Assembly (NCBI GenBank): GCA_963932145.1
Contig: OZ010586.1
Coordinates: 51,358,669 to 51,422,668, forward strand
DNA length: 64,000 nucleotides
Direction of reading: 5' to 3'
From: Acanthosepion lycidas
Lineage: Eukaryota > Mollusca > Cephalopoda > Sepiida > Sepiidae
The notes under the pieces are model-generated. The model searched no databases and was not told the origin of the DNA. It saw nothing but the letters and a program-made list of their open reading frames with translations. Within the stretch, counting starts at the first letter, position 1. The number at the start of each line of letters is the position of its first letter. Shown in pieces: positions 21,430-32,381 of the stretch. The position numbers and the translations under genes are program-made.

Positions 21430-22640
21430 TTTAAGCATTTCACCCCAAGCAAGGCAGAAAGCCACTAGCATGCAAGGGGTTACAGAGATTGGAGTGAGAC
21501 CAAATAGGAGTGATAAATGAAAGGATGAAGAGAAGGAGACGTTGATTGACATTACATTTGAATAGTTGGAGATTATAGCTATCAGGGAAACAGGAAAAGG
21601 GGAAGGAGTTCTGTAGGCAAGAAGTGCAAGAAGTGCAAGATATGAAGCTATTGGAGTAGAAGAGACAGCTACATTTAATAGTTTCAACAGTGAAAGGGTG
21701 TGAGTGGGATGCCAGCCTAGTAGAACGCTTAAATTCATGAAGTCTGGGAACCAGCGAGAGCAACTCATCGGAGCAGTTACTGTGAAAGTATTTGTCAAAA
21801 AGACAGAAGGAGGCAACGGCACGCCTGTGAGAGATGCCAGATCAGGGCCAATTACATTGCATATCCGTCTATGCATCTTAATCAAGAACCTTAAGACAAA
21901 CAGAAGGGGCACCGGACCATATATGGCAGCAATACTCCATGCAAGGGCGAATGGTTGACTTGTAGATTTGAAGGATTGACACTGGAGAGAAAAATTTCCT
22001 GGCATGGCACAGGGAGCCAACTTGCGATGGACGAAGCTATTGACTCAATGTATATCTTCCATCTCAGGTCAGCAGTCAATGTGAGGCCGAGTAGTTGCAA
22101 AGAGAAACTCTTGAGAATTTGAGCGTCAGACATTCCCTGTCCACCATTAGGTGGACAGGGATGGTTCTCTGCGATGAGTAATAGAGAGCAGTTTTGTTTT
22201 TGAAGTGTCAAAGTTAACCAGCCAATTCCTGCCCCAGTTCACAACTGATTGGAGGTCCTTTTTGAGACGAACAGCCAGGTTAGTTTTGTCAACGACACTA
22301 AATTTGTTTTTGAGGCAGGAGTAAATTGTAGTGTTGTCTGCATAGATGTCTACTTGGGAATCTATGACATCAGGAAGATCGTTAATGAAGATAAGGAACA
22401 GAGTAGGGCCTAGGATAGAGCCTTGGGGAACACCTGCGTTCGTGGGATAGGAGCTGAAGGAGAATCCGTATTACTTGTCGAAGAGCAGATCATGGGATGT
22501 AAGGTGCTTAACCACTTCAGCATTGATTAAAGCTTCAAAGACTTTGCCGAAGATGGGTAGGAGGCTGATAGAACGGTAATTTGAAGAGACAGAAGGGTCA
22601 CCAGAGTTCTTAAAGTCAGGGACAATAACTTCTGTTTATT
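21430..22640 (-). pseudogene. LINE family A: reverse transcriptase pseudogene (longest copy)
   Basis: On the minus strand this is the C-terminal two-thirds of a non-LTR (jockey/CR1-like) reverse transcriptase. In order: SSNYRSISLLPIFGKVFEAL (fingers), then a deletion, then [20 protein letters not shown] (motif B, about 22390-22440), [10 protein letters not shown] (motif C, 22327-22350), [10 protein letters not shown]-like, LQLLGLTLTADLRWK, and the family C-terminus ending HASGFLPCLG-stop near 21440. The deletion removes motif A with the first catalytic Asp, and motif C has YADN instead of YADD. There are also stops and frameshifts. Dead copy; useful as the reference for the shorter family A fragments. 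Confidence 0.85.
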
Positions 22641-22799
22641 AGACATTAAATTATGTCACTTAGCATATTCCATAATTTATCTAATCTTTTAAGTTAACTT
22701 GATGAATATTAATGAGCATCTCTTAAATTAAAAAATTTTGAAAAGCTAACAACATTTTTACTTTGTTTCTCAAAATAAAATCCTTTTACTTGATAAAGT

Positions 22800-22905
22800 C
22801 TTGCTAAAATCCATCAGAGGACGAAATATGTCAGCTAAGATAAGATAAGATTCTTTTTGCCTTCATTCATAATATCCTTTTACAGATATATTTTAGTTAA
22901 ATCAG
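22800..22905 (+). repeat. retroelement terminal-like repeat (type T)
   Basis: CATCAGAGGACGAAATATGTCAGCTAAG, cut here in parts as CATCAGAGGACGAAA and ATGTCAGCTAAG, followed by CCTTCATTCATAATATCC and an ACAGATATATTTTAGTTAAA block. Copies also lie at 14025-14120 (minus) and 60540-60630. A TCC/GGA helix followed by GAAA and GTC resembles half of a hammerhead core, but the CTGATGA half is absent. Confidence 0.45.
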
Positions 22906-22909
22906 AAAT

Positions 22910-22965
22910 TTCACACACACAGACGCACACACACAGACGCACAGACACACAAACATACATATATG
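22910..22965. repeat. CA-rich microsatellite
   Basis: ACAC/AGACGCAC simple repeat. Confidence 0.8.
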
Positions 22966-23104
22966 AATAATTATATTTGAAGACTAAGAGAGCTAAATAA
23001 TACACAGAAGTCATTTGTGCTAAACAGTGTGGAGCTGTTTGAAATGTAAACTTTTAATCTCTTCATCTATATTCAAAACAGATCTGGAAAATACCATTTT
23101 AATA

Positions 23105-23184
23105 TTAGGTTGGTGCCAAAATAACATCGGTTTGTGACGTATTTTTTAACGTCAAAAACCGACATTATTTTTACACCAACCTAA
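23105..23184. mobile_element. palindromic mariner MITE (MADE1-like), copy 1
   Basis: Exactly 80 bp from TTAGGTTGGTG to its complement CACCAACCTAA, flanked by TA on both sides (23103-23104 and 23185-23186), the mariner target duplication. The two arms are inverted complements for most of their length (TAACATCGGTTTGTGACGT versus its partner). Size and TIR match the 80-bp palindromic mariner-derived MITEs known in mammals as MADE1. It encodes nothing and would need a mariner transposase in trans. Confidence 0.9.
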
Positions 23185-23384
23185 TAAAAAGTGAATACAA
23201 TTTATTGAAATAACTCAGTATCAAAAATGCCATGTTCAATGAGCCATTCCTTTTTTTATTTTTTAATGCTGAGTCTCATCAGAACATGGATGATCATTAC
23301 TCTCCACAGCTTCCTTTTCTTTATTATCTTTTCCACTGTTTCTCATTGCCTCCTCCACATTTTTTACAGTGTGGTTCACCCTGT

Positions 23385-23565
23385 ACAAGGTCCAAGGGCC
23401 ACTTGAAACAGTAAGGGGCAGTTTATGTGGCTAGGAGGGGAAGATAACAGTTAAATCTAGTCTTGAATAGGTTAAGATTGTAGTGTCGAGGAAGTTAGGA
23501 GTTGGTTCCACAGAACAGAGGTTCTCAGGAAGAAGCTGTTAATAAGAGAATGTGGGTGGTTTAAT
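23385..23565 (-). mobile_element. LINE family B, 3' fragment
   Basis: The minus strand shows the tail GGCCCTTGGACCTTGTAC-like (compare 29345) and, upstream, the LWN-CFPD-YNL coding end: TTCCACAGAACAGAGG and GGTTAAGATTGTAGTG are complements of blocks in the 52.2-kb copy. Confidence 0.55.
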
Positions 23566-23632
23566 ACAATGTCGATGGCTTAATCTGTTAGATCACTTTA
23601 CATTAATACCCTTGGGAAAGGCATGAATCAAA
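23566..23632 (+). repeat. SINE family 1 fragment
   Basis: Short piece containing ATTAATACCCTTGGGAAAGG, the most conserved block of family 1, squeezed between LINE B and LINE A fragments. Confidence 0.5.
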
Positions 23633-24215
23633 CTTGCCTGGAAAGCAAGAAGCTAGAAAAGAGTTACACATGCGAAATATGCAAGAAAATAAACTGTTAG
23701 CATAGAATTTACAGTTACATTTAGCCATTTCAATTGTAAAATGATGAGATCTTGCTGCCAATCTAGTACTACACATAAATTCGTGAAGTCTAGATATCAT
23801 AGAAGAAAATTCATTAGAACAATTACAAAGAAAGTATTTATAGAAAAGGCACAAAAAAGCTACATTATAACAGTGGAAAAGTGACTAAAGCCGAGATGCC
23901 AGGTCAGGAAAAATTATATTGCAGATTCTTTTTTGGATTTTATTAAGGATCTCTAAATATATAGCAGGAGAACCAGACTGCATGTGGCAGCAATATTCAA
24001 AATATACATTAATGATAGAATTATAAATATGTAAGATATATTTGGGTGAGAAAAATTATCTGGCATGACAGTCAACCAACTTTCCTACCAGCCGACCTAG
24101 CAATTGATTCAATATAATCTTTCCATTTCATATCAGCTGAAAATGTTAGCCTGAGAAGGCACAATGAGTGACTATCCTGGTGGTTAGCATCAGCCATATA
24201 CTGTTGAAAGTCAGA
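23633..24215 (-). pseudogene. LINE family A: reverse transcriptase C-terminal remnant
   Basis: Minus-strand segments match the 21.4-22.6 kb copy: SSMISRLHEFMCSTRLAARS then HHFTIEMAKCNCKF, and upstream the EYCCHMxSGSP-like block. It is 5'-truncated near 24215, and the extreme 3' end is missing (joins the SINE piece at 23632). Confidence 0.75.
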
Positions 24216-24639
24216 AACTATTCAGTCAGATGATTAATAACAATGGGAGAAAATGATATATAAATATTTATATACCAGAACAATCGTTGTAAAATCAATG
24301 ATAATGTGGAAAAACTTTATTCATGTGATGCTTTTTGTCCTTTTTTTATTAAATAAATGCTACTTTAATTAAGAGAGAAAACAAAAGTTTATGAAAAATG
24401 ATTTAATCTCAAGATCCTCCACAGAAAATTTGTGTCCAGGTTCTTACAAAATTTCACCTTTCTTGGTAGATCTTCTGTCATCACAATATTGTTGAATACT
24501 TAATAAGAAAAGTGATAAAAACATAAACAAAAAGAAAATACACTAAATGAAATCATCTCGACTATATACTCAAATATATATTTAAAAAAATAAAAAAATA
24601 ATATTTAAAAGATTAAAATTTCAGCATCCCCTCCCCTTC
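24216..24639. other. AT-rich non-coding DNA
   Basis: Nothing recognised. Confidence 0.5.
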
Positions 24640-24680
24640 ATGTTCATGTGTTGCTATATCAACATAAACATCACTTTAGT

Positions 24681-24710
24681 CTAATGAAGTCCTAAAAGAC
24701 GAGAAACGTC
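24681..24710 (+). ncRNA. degenerate hammerhead-like motif
   Basis: CTAATGA, GTC/GAC helix with loop CTAAAA, then GAGAAAC and GTC. It resembles a PLE hammerhead, but the essential G of CUGA is A and two extra bases precede GAAAC, so it should be inactive. A TA/GT microsatellite follows at 24748-24780. Confidence 0.25.
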
Positions 24711-24974
24711 ATACAAATCATTTTCACCTTTGTCAGTGATTTTCCTAATATATATACATATGTGTGTGTGTGTGTGTGCATATTTTACTAATTTAGTACT
24801 GAAAAAACATGGGATATTTAAACAATAATAAAAAAATTTAAGTTAAAAAACTTTGTTGAAACTAGTTAAAACCTAATTTCTTTAACAATGTAGTTTAAAT
24901 AAAAATCAAATATTTGGACATTTAATGTGAATCATGTAATGTAGAGTTTGTCTTTGTGCAATACAAATTCTTTT

Positions 24975-25007
24975 CTTGATGATTCTGGATCACTGGTGAA
25001 ACATGTC
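24975..25007 (+). ncRNA. hammerhead-like motif
   Basis: CTTGATGA (one extra T against CTGATGA), a possible helix CTGG/CTGG closed by two G-T wobbles around ATCA, then GAAAC-AT-GTC. The downstream AAGG can pair with upstream TTTT as a weak helix I. Same half-signature GAAACATGTC as at 60580. Probably a retroelement terminus. Confidence 0.3.
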
Positions 25008-25039
25008 AAGGTAAAAAGCTTTTCCAAATTGACTTACAT

Positions 25040-26179
25040 ATTTCCCATTTTAAATTTTAAAAGTTTTGTTTATTGAGAAATGTAGGAGAAAATTTTCTTT
25101 TTTTTTTAATTTGACTTAAGTTTCAAGAGTCCATGAAATAATCATAAAAAAGATGGATGCTTAACTTGGATTGTCTGGTAAGAAAAAACATTCTTGAATG
25201 TTTGTTTTATTTCATTTTTACATTTCTGAAAAAAAAAGTTCACATGTTCATTTTAATTGATAGAATTTTATATTCATAAGAAATGCCCCACTTGGTTTGC
25301 TTTGCATGATTGCTTACTCAGTAGAAAGTTCTTTTCAAACATAATATGAAAGTAAAATAAAACAAATTATAATTGTTTTGAAAATATCTTTTCTTTTAGT
25401 CAAAACCCCAAATATGAATTTAAATAGCATTTGATTTCATTTTGTATGATGTAGATTTAAAATTTTTTGTGAGAATATATGTCAAGCGATCAACTTTAAG
25501 CAGTGCACCATCTGCTTTTCTTGTAAAAAGGATGCTTATAGCAGCTGTAACCAATCATTTAACTCAGGGGTTTGGTTAGGTGGAGAATAGAAATTCTACC
25601 AATGAACTATTGTGTACTACAGACATATCAACACAGTAATTTCATAAGTTCAGTCTTCTCAAGAAAATCAGTTAATTAATCTTCTGCTGTTTTGTTATCA
25701 GCCATTAACATTTTGGACTTTTTTTTTGTAAGCAGCTGTTTAAGTATTTTTGTTTTTCTTGCTGAAAATTTTAAAAACGTTTTTATTGCTTTAAAATAAT
25801 TATTTTTGGAATGTCTGATAATTTGTCAGCCAGTAAAGAAGTATTATTCTTAAAATGAATACTGACATTTTTAAGGAGAAATTTTTCACAAATTTGATTG
25901 GTTTTCTGATCAATCATCTTGAATTTCAGTTTAGACAGAAAGAAGAATGTAATCTATTCTAACAGAGAAGCAAGCTAGAAATTATTCAACCCTTTAACTA
26001 CATAATGAATGTTTTTGATAAAAGCTAATCACCATTTAAAATCTTTACATTCCATGAGTTAATATTTTGCTATATTTATTCCACTTGGATATCATTTTAA
26101 TTTGTTCATCATTAAATAAAAAAAAGATAGTTTTTTTTAGCAGTAATCTGAAGCTTTTTCCCCTCTTTCTTTCTTTAAG
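25040..26179. other. AT-rich DNA upstream of a candidate exon
   Basis: No transposon end recognised. If the exon at 26180 is real this is intron; a pyrimidine-rich tract and AG lie at its right end. Confidence 0.4.
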
Positions 26180-26295
26180 GACTTAGAAGGGATGAAAGAG
26201 TCTGTAATGAGGAGCCTGGCTACTTTCACTTTGGAGGACTACAAGGTGGTCTTTCAGTGGCTGGAATACTATAACAAGTGCATTGAAGTTGGAAG
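26180..26295 (+). CDS. candidate internal exon of an unidentified host gene
   Basis: A 116-bp block with balanced base composition inside very AT-rich DNA. It is preceded by CCCTCTTTCTTTCTTTAAG (strong polypyrimidine tract and AG acceptor) and followed by AAG|GTAC (a weaker donor). The phase-0 translation is DLEGMKESVMRSLATFTLED then YKVVFQWLEYYNKCIEVGR. It reads as a globular, helix-forming segment with aromatic and charged residues, unlike TE proteins in this window. If the donor is not used, the frame continues YYFRGE and stops at 26315-26317, with AATAAA at 26336-26341. It could therefore also be a 3'-terminal exon. I do not recognise the family. Confidence 0.55.
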
Positions 26296-26645
26296 GTACT
26301 ACTTTAGAGGAGAATAGAGTTTTGTATTGTTTTTAAATAAACTAGACTATCCATAAACCCATTGGGTTTCTTTTAAAAGCAGTTTATGACACAAAATGGT
26401 GAGGCATAAATATTATCAATTTTATTATTCCTAACACATATTTTAATTTGTATTTGTAGTACAAGTTATTTTAATAAATATTTTACTCATATTATCCAAT
26501 ATTACTTAGATCAAATGCAATAATAAATTAATAAATGAGAAGGTTTTCAGATTTTTAAAAAAAAAAGAGTCACTGATATACAGAACAGCAGAAAGAATGA
26601 CAAAACTTTCAATATATTAAAATGATTAATATATCATTGAAATAA
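26296..26645. other. AT-rich DNA
   Basis: Putative intron or 3' flank of the candidate exon. Contains AATAAA at 26336-26341; otherwise featureless. Confidence 0.4.
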
Positions 26646-27144
26646 ATTATGTATCATTTAAGCTGTATCCCAGAACAAAGGCGTCCTGGGTATGATGATA
26701 AACTTCATCCGCGTCCTGGGTATGATGATATACTACGTCCAACAGCAAGGAAGGCCTCAGATAGTGTTTTCAGAAGAATAATGTTGGCAGATATATGTCT
26801 TTTGGAAAAAATAATGTTGCCAGCTATACCTTTTTGAAACAATAATGTTGCCAGCTATGTTTTTGAAACAATGTTGACAGCTATATTTTTTTTGGAAACA
26901 ATAATGTTGCTAGGACAAAATAGGCATTTAAAATTCATATAAACTGGATTTGGCATTAAATAACCCACAGTGGTTGATATGCCATAAAACCCAAACAAAC
27001 AAACAAACAAACGATAAACTACATCCGCGTCCTGGGTATGACGATAAACTACGTCCAACAACAAGGCTTCAGATAATGTTTTTTTGAAACAACAATGTTG
27101 CCAGCTATATGTTTAATAGTACTGTATATTTAATATATATATAG

Positions 27145-27211
<67 letters not shown>

Positions 27212-27560
27212 AATTTGGCATTAAATGACCCACAGTGGTTGATATGCCATAAAACCCAAACAAACAAACAAACGATAAACTACATCCGCGTCCTGGGTAT
27301 GACGATAAACTACATCCAATAACAAGGCTTCAGATAATGTTTTTTTGAAACAACAATGTTGCCAGCTATGTGTTTGAAACAATGTTGCCAGCTATATGTT
27401 TAATAGTACTGTATATTTAATATATGTATAGGTATATATATATATATATATATATATACCTTAATTTGGCATTAAATGACCCACAGTGGTTGATATGCCA
27501 TAAAACCCAACCAACCAACCAACCAACCAACCAACCAACCAACCAGAACAAATATATAAA
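26646..27560. repeat. composite tandem array built from SINE-like pieces
   Basis: A nested structure. (i) A GCGTCCTGGGTATGATGATA unit occurs at 26680 and 26712 and again near 27025 and 27287. (ii) A roughly 30-bp AATGTTGCCAGCTAT-type unit is repeated at 26780-26910 and after each later unit. (iii) A block TTTGGCATTAAATGACCCAC...GCCATAAAACCCA recurs at 26950, 27214 and 27470, each followed by (CAAA)n or (CCAA)n. (iv) (TA)n runs lie at 27134-27207 and 27430-27462. Units at about 26950-27210 and 27210-27465 are direct duplicates, with a partial third. The GGTATGATGATAAAC and GGCATTAAATGACCC pieces also occur singly (inverted) at 33715-34100 and 51705-51780, so the array grew from a SINE-like repeat. 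Confidence 0.7.
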
Positions 27561-28374
27561 CATACAAGATTAGTGTTTTAGTATGAGACAGATAGATAGA
27601 TAAATAAATAGATGTTGTTACAATGAATTATGAATGTTTATTATTTTTTTCCACACATAATAGTTGGAATATAACATGCAAGTGTTTGTTTACATATGTG
27701 GCTTGATATAAGAATGTATATCAAAAATCAATACTAAATTTCCTATTAAAAATGCTAGAAAAGCAGAAAAACAGCTCTAGTTCAAGAATCCCTTGACTCA
27801 TTTTAATTAAATTTGGAACTGTATTCAGCAAGAGTTCAAGGTACAATATGGTTCTAAATGTGGTATTATGCATACATACAAGATTAGAGCTTTAGTATTA
27901 TATAGATGTCTCTCCTGAAAAAATTCTCAAAACTTCTGGAATCTACCTTGTATATAATGTACACCCAAATTGACAAAATTGTCTTTGTGCTGTCTAAATA
28001 CATTCATTTTTTATTGATCTGGCCTTATAGGAATTAAATCTAATATATATTTTTCAACCAATAAAATTCCATAAGCGTAAATACTGCCAAAATATTTAGC
28101 AGACATAGTTGTAAACCTACCACATGTTATTTTTTTAACCATTTAGAAAATAACAATAATAACTCCCTTCACCACCCCTGCAATTCAAGAAAAAGATTTT
28201 CACAAGCTAGCGTGAAATTATTTTCTAACCAATGAAAACTTAGTATTCAAAAAGTTCACACCTCTATGTGAAATTAGATTTTGAATCCCCTTACGGATAT
28301 AAAAATAGAAGCATACTTCTCCTTGAGGTTCAAAACAATCATGGAAACCAGTTTGATCTACATGGTCTGAGAGC
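27561..28374. other. AT-rich non-coding DNA
   Basis: Short GATA-type simple repeat at about 27588-27615. Nothing else recognised. Confidence 0.45.
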
Positions 28375-28428
28375 AATGGGTGTGTGCGTGTGGATGGGTC
28401 TGCATACATCCACACACACACACCCATT
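28375..28428. repeat. GT/CA hairpin
   Basis: Arm 28375-28396 (AATGGGTGTGTGCGTGTGG then ATG) and arm 28407-28428 are inverted complements over 22 bp with one mismatch and a 10-nt loop. It could extrude as a cruciform or arise by inversion of a GT microsatellite. Confidence 0.85.
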
Positions 28429-29130
28429 AGAAGAGAGACAGCCAGCAGCCACCACTGACTAAGCCTGTGTCTACACACTCATAAACACATTAGGCTGACT
28501 GTGATAAAGTAAATCTGTTCACACATTTCACACTGGATTAAGAACACTTAATTACTTTATAAAACAAACTTCAATGCAAGGAAAATTGAATATTTTATTA
28601 TTGTTTATTTTTGAATATATAAATGTGATTTCAACTGACCTTCTGCTTTTACTTTTCCTTCAGAAAATAACCCTTTTATGTTTCCTTTAAAAGATGTATT
28701 GCTGTTGTTGCTATTGTTGCTGTTGTTTGGAATCCTGACACACAGATAGCAACAAAAACCTGGGTAGACAGATCCCAACATCCTCAGTTCAACTGCAAGA
28801 TAAACCATCAAGATTAAATACTTTATTTCTCTATCATTTACAATTTATAGATTAATTTTTTAGTACTATAAATATATATATTTGAGATGACAACCTAGTT
28901 TTTTTTTTATAAACTGTGAAATTAATGTTGACTAGCTTTGAAATCAAGAAGTTCTTCTAAAGAAAAACTGCCTCCCAACATGAGTTAAACCTATATTTTT
29001 TTCATCTGGGTAACCACTCAAGTAACTGAAGTGTACCCTTACCATTGTTATACTCTGCTTCAAATTGGATCCTTTTCTGATTTGCTCTATATCAAAACCA
29101 GTCAAATGAATGTTATTGCCACAAAGACAA
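28429..29130. other. AT-rich non-coding DNA
   Basis: A short degenerate TTG/CTG trinucleotide run lies near 28695-28730. No gene recognised. Confidence 0.45.
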
Positions 29131-29149
29131 AATTAAAAATAAAATAGTT

Positions 29150-29395
29150 GCTTTCTGCACACAGAGGCTCCGAGCATTGCATCTGGCTCACAAAAGGTAA
29201 GAGATAAGTTCCATTTGAGCAGCTTCTTCCCACAAACTCCCAAGAGGATGTTTTCCTGATCACTACAATCTTAACATGTTCAAGTCTAGGGTTAACCATT
29301 ATCTTCCCCACATATGTAACCCTCTATCTCAAGTGGCTCTCAGACCTTGTACAGAGTGAACGTTATTGTAAAAAAGAAAATACATGCATATCATG
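29150..29395 (+). mobile_element. SINE-like piece and LINE family B 3' end
   Basis: CTGCACACAGAGGCTCCGAGC (also at 35765) is followed at 29215 by the LINE B coding tail. That tail covers FEQLLPTNSQEDVFLITTIL, equivalent to the LW..LP..CFPD.YNL end but frameshifted, then TTCAAGTCTAGGGTTAACC. The 3' tail is CTCAAGTGGCTCTCAGACCTT. Confidence 0.6.
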
Positions 29396-29554
29396 AACAT
29401 TGCTGCTAATGCAAAAGTATGACGAAAAATGCTGAGTATCGGCCCTGCCTGCTTAAAAAGACCTGCCCTCAAAACTCAAGGCAGTGAGTAGATAGTTACA
29501 GAGTCCATCAGTGGTCCTGGATCATCTGATTTGAAACAAACTTCAATGCCAGGC

Positions 29555-30120
29555 CCATCTTTCCTTTATGTGCTGTATCCCTTCAGGACGTAGGCAAACA
29601 TAGCTCTCCATTTCCTCCTATCCCTTGTAGCTCTCAATAAGCTTTGACTTTTTGTTATTTCTCCCAGACTCTGTTTCACCATCCATTTGCTCAAGCTCAT
29701 TAAGTATGTCACACATTGTTTTCCCTTGTCCCTCTTTCCCTCTATCCACCCTGGGAGTATCAGATTTTCCCATCCCTCCTTTCTCTTTACGTGTCCCAGA
29801 AATTTCAGCTGCCTCTTCTTGATGTTAGGTATGAGTTTCCTTTATGTTTGCATCCTTTCCAAAACCTCATCATTGCTCACATGTTTGGTCCATGGTATCC
29901 TAAGCATTCCTCTGTAGAACCACATCTCTGCTGCTTCAAGTCTCTTTTTCATCTTTGGGGAAACTGTCCAACATTCATTGTCATAAAAGAAGACAGATAT
30001 CACATAGTAGTTCAGCACTCTTTTGCACTACCAATTCCTCCATTTTCCAGGTCACATCCCTTGCCCATGAAGAGACATTCCACCTTGATCCTTTATATTG
30101 GCAATACAGAGAATTTTATT
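29555..30120 (-). pseudogene. LINE family C: reverse transcriptase C-terminal remnant
   Basis: The minus strand reads MKKRLEAAEMWFYRGMLRIP, then WTKHVSNDEVLERM, then a decayed RQLxFxGHxxR segment, then ELEQMDGETESG and the terminal RPEGIQHIKE. These are the ubiquitous post-thumb motifs (RLEAxEMWxYRRML; VSNEEVL; KxRGRxR) of RTE/L1-like non-LTR elements. Stops at several points. Related copies lie at 9791, 38085 (plus), 57130 and 58563. Confidence 0.75.
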
Positions 30121-30960
30121 TTAGCATATCTTATCCCCTTTTTTTCTGACTCACCAGCAGTTGTTTGTTTTTGTTCTCTTGCAACCATATGCAGTATATA
30201 ACACCACTAGGCCACAGTTAAGGCATGGCTCAATTACCTACATATAATTTATGCATCCTGCTGATACTCTTTGAATCTATATCTGGTAGCTTTATTTTTG
30301 TATCCAAAACATAACTGGTAATTTTTTTAAAGGATTTTTTAATCCGACTGAATGTTACTATAAAGATTATTTTTAGGGGGTAAATATGTTTGAATTGGCA
30401 TCTCTGTTTTTTTGGGTTTTTTTTCATACATACAAATCAATGTCAGCCAGCTTAGATCAAGAAGTTCTATTAAATAAATAAAAAAAATGGGTATCCATTA
30501 AAAATAATGTTTATAGTAATAATGTTACTTCAAAAAATCCATTAAAAAAAACAACTAATCTTTCTTTAAAATTGATAAATGCATCACATGATTGCAAAGG
30601 ATTTTTATTTTTGGAATAAAGGACTTTATAATCTTCAAATAAATAATTATCAATGATGAGATATAGGTTACTTTAAGCTTTTGCATGACAGAAAAATATT
30701 TTAGCTATAAATTTATCAGTAAATTAGATCCATAGAATTCCAATTTTGTTATCAATAACATTCAGGCTAACATATCCATCTTCTTAGTTATCTTTACATT
30801 TTCAGCCACTATATTATGGAAGTTAACAAAGGTTGTGTGTTTTTAGATATTCTATGTGTGTGCATGTTCACATAATGGTAAAGAAGCATACAAAAACATG
30901 GGTTTCTACTATGGATTGCTTATTCATTTTTATGCTGACTGTAGGGAAACAAAGTTTGAA
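30121..30960. other. AT-rich non-coding DNA
   Basis: Nothing recognised. Confidence 0.5.
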
Positions 30961-30965
30961 ATGTG

Positions 30966-31225
30966 TAAGTATAAAAATTGTATTAATGGTTGAGCATAAG
31001 TCAGACTTGTGCAGAGTTGGAACAACCAAAAGAAGGTTTGTACTTATTTTAAAACTGTTTATGGGATGTCTGTTTACTATTTTTTGGTCTAGAAGTTAGG
31101 GTAAGTAAGTATAAGCATCATTATAATGGTTGTACTGAAATCAGCCTTGCACTGAGTTGGAGCAGCCAAAGAGAAAGCTTGACTTACTTCATAGGTAGAG
31201 GTTTCTGGAAGGCATGTCTGAGTGC
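30966..31225. repeat. diverged direct duplication
   Basis: Units 30966-31075 and 31107-31225 share GTATAA, AATGGTTG, CAGACTTG/CAGCCTTG, GAGTTGGA, CAACCAAA/CAGCCAAA and GGCATGTCTG-like blocks in order, about 141 bp apart. Confidence 0.5.
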
Positions 31226-31717
31226 TACACATTAGAAAGGGAAAGCAGAGTTCAGTTTCCTAATGTGAGTATAATGTGGTTATACATCTTGAAGCAAAAA
31301 GGTGAAAGAGAATGAGGCAGGAAAATGTTTGTCTTTTTATAGACTTCAAAACAGTGCCATCTAGTGCCATTTTATGAAGTCAAGTGGGGTAATCATATTT
31401 TTGGTTCCTTTATTCTTAACATTGTTGGAAAATGTATTTCTTTTTCTTTTTTATTATTCATTATTATTATTTTATTTAGAGATTTTATTTAATTTTTCTG
31501 CAGACACCATGCATGAAACCTATGTGAAAGTCTTGATCTGACAAGGCTATTTAAGCACATGACTGTGCATTGGAAATGAAAAAGAGAGTTCCATTGTTAG
31601 AGGACCAGGAAAATGAGCTTAACAAAGCAAAGTTGGGGGGGATGGATAATAAAATCCCAAAACATTAATATCACAACATTAATACTATTTGAAATCAATA
31701 AAAATAAAAAATATTTT

Positions 31718-31720
<3 letters not shown>
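31226..31720. other. AT-rich non-coding DNA
   Basis: Nothing recognised. Confidence 0.45.

Positions 31721-31760
<40 letters not shown>
31721..31760. repeat. (TA)n microsatellite
   Basis: Adjoins the 3' end of a LINE A copy, as at 890 and 11690. Confidence 0.95.
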
Positions 31761-31766
<6 letters not shown>

Positions 31767-31774
31767 TCATTTTT

Positions 31775-31965
31775 TTTCAAGCATTTCACCCCAAGCAAGG
31801 CAGGAAGCCAATAGGATGCAAGGGGTTACAGAAGATTTGGAGCAAGATCAGTTAGGAGTGATAGAGGAAAGAATGATGAGAAGGATAGTGGATAGATCAA
31901 GATAACTGGAGAAGTCAGATATTATGTATGAACCCTTTTTTATAATGTGTAGCATTGATGTTAGG
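31775..31965 (-). mobile_element. LINE family A, 3' end fragment
   Basis: CATTTCACCCCAAGCAAGGC followed by AGCCAATAGGATGCAAGGGG, the best-preserved family A end. The copy decays after about 31880. Confidence 0.75.
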
Positions 31966-31974
31966 ATGTGTTGG

Positions 31975-32285
31975 TAGTGAATGGATGTTGGCACAGAAGG
32001 TGTAATTGGAGAACCAAGTTCAAATTGTGGGCTAGTCTGTCGCATTCACTTTCACACTAATACCCTTGGGAAAGATATAAATCAGTCTCTTATTTCCCAG
32101 GTAGGGTTTAATTAATTGGATAGACTGGACATTCTAGAGAAGGAAAACTCTGAATTCTAAATTGAGGAGAAGGCAACAGGAAACCAATCTATTATCATTC
32201 TCAAGAATGCATGGCAATTCAGAGATATCAAAGAAAAGGAATCAGTGGTGAGCCATGATCGCTTACATGAAGTCACATGGTATTA
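31975..32285 (+). repeat. SINE family 1, plus strand
   Basis: B-box-like CCAAGTTCAAATTGTG at about 32013, then ACACTAATACCCTTGGGAAAG, then CTCTGAATTCTAAATTGAGG; the order is the same as in the minus-strand copy at 460-882. The last part (GGCAACAGGAAACC...) differs from that copy. Confidence 0.6.
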
Positions 32286-32381
32286 AAGAAAAAAAGAGTT
32301 TATTATTTAACAAAATGTATAAATGATTTGAGAGTACAAGCAGAGTGGTATTTATAAAACAATTTGGAAAACTCCTATTTT

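Noticed and set aside
22810-22840. Full hammerhead ribozyme at the type T repeat
   Set aside because: Only the helix II and GAAA-GTC half is present; the CTGATGA half is missing, so it is listed as a terminal repeat only.
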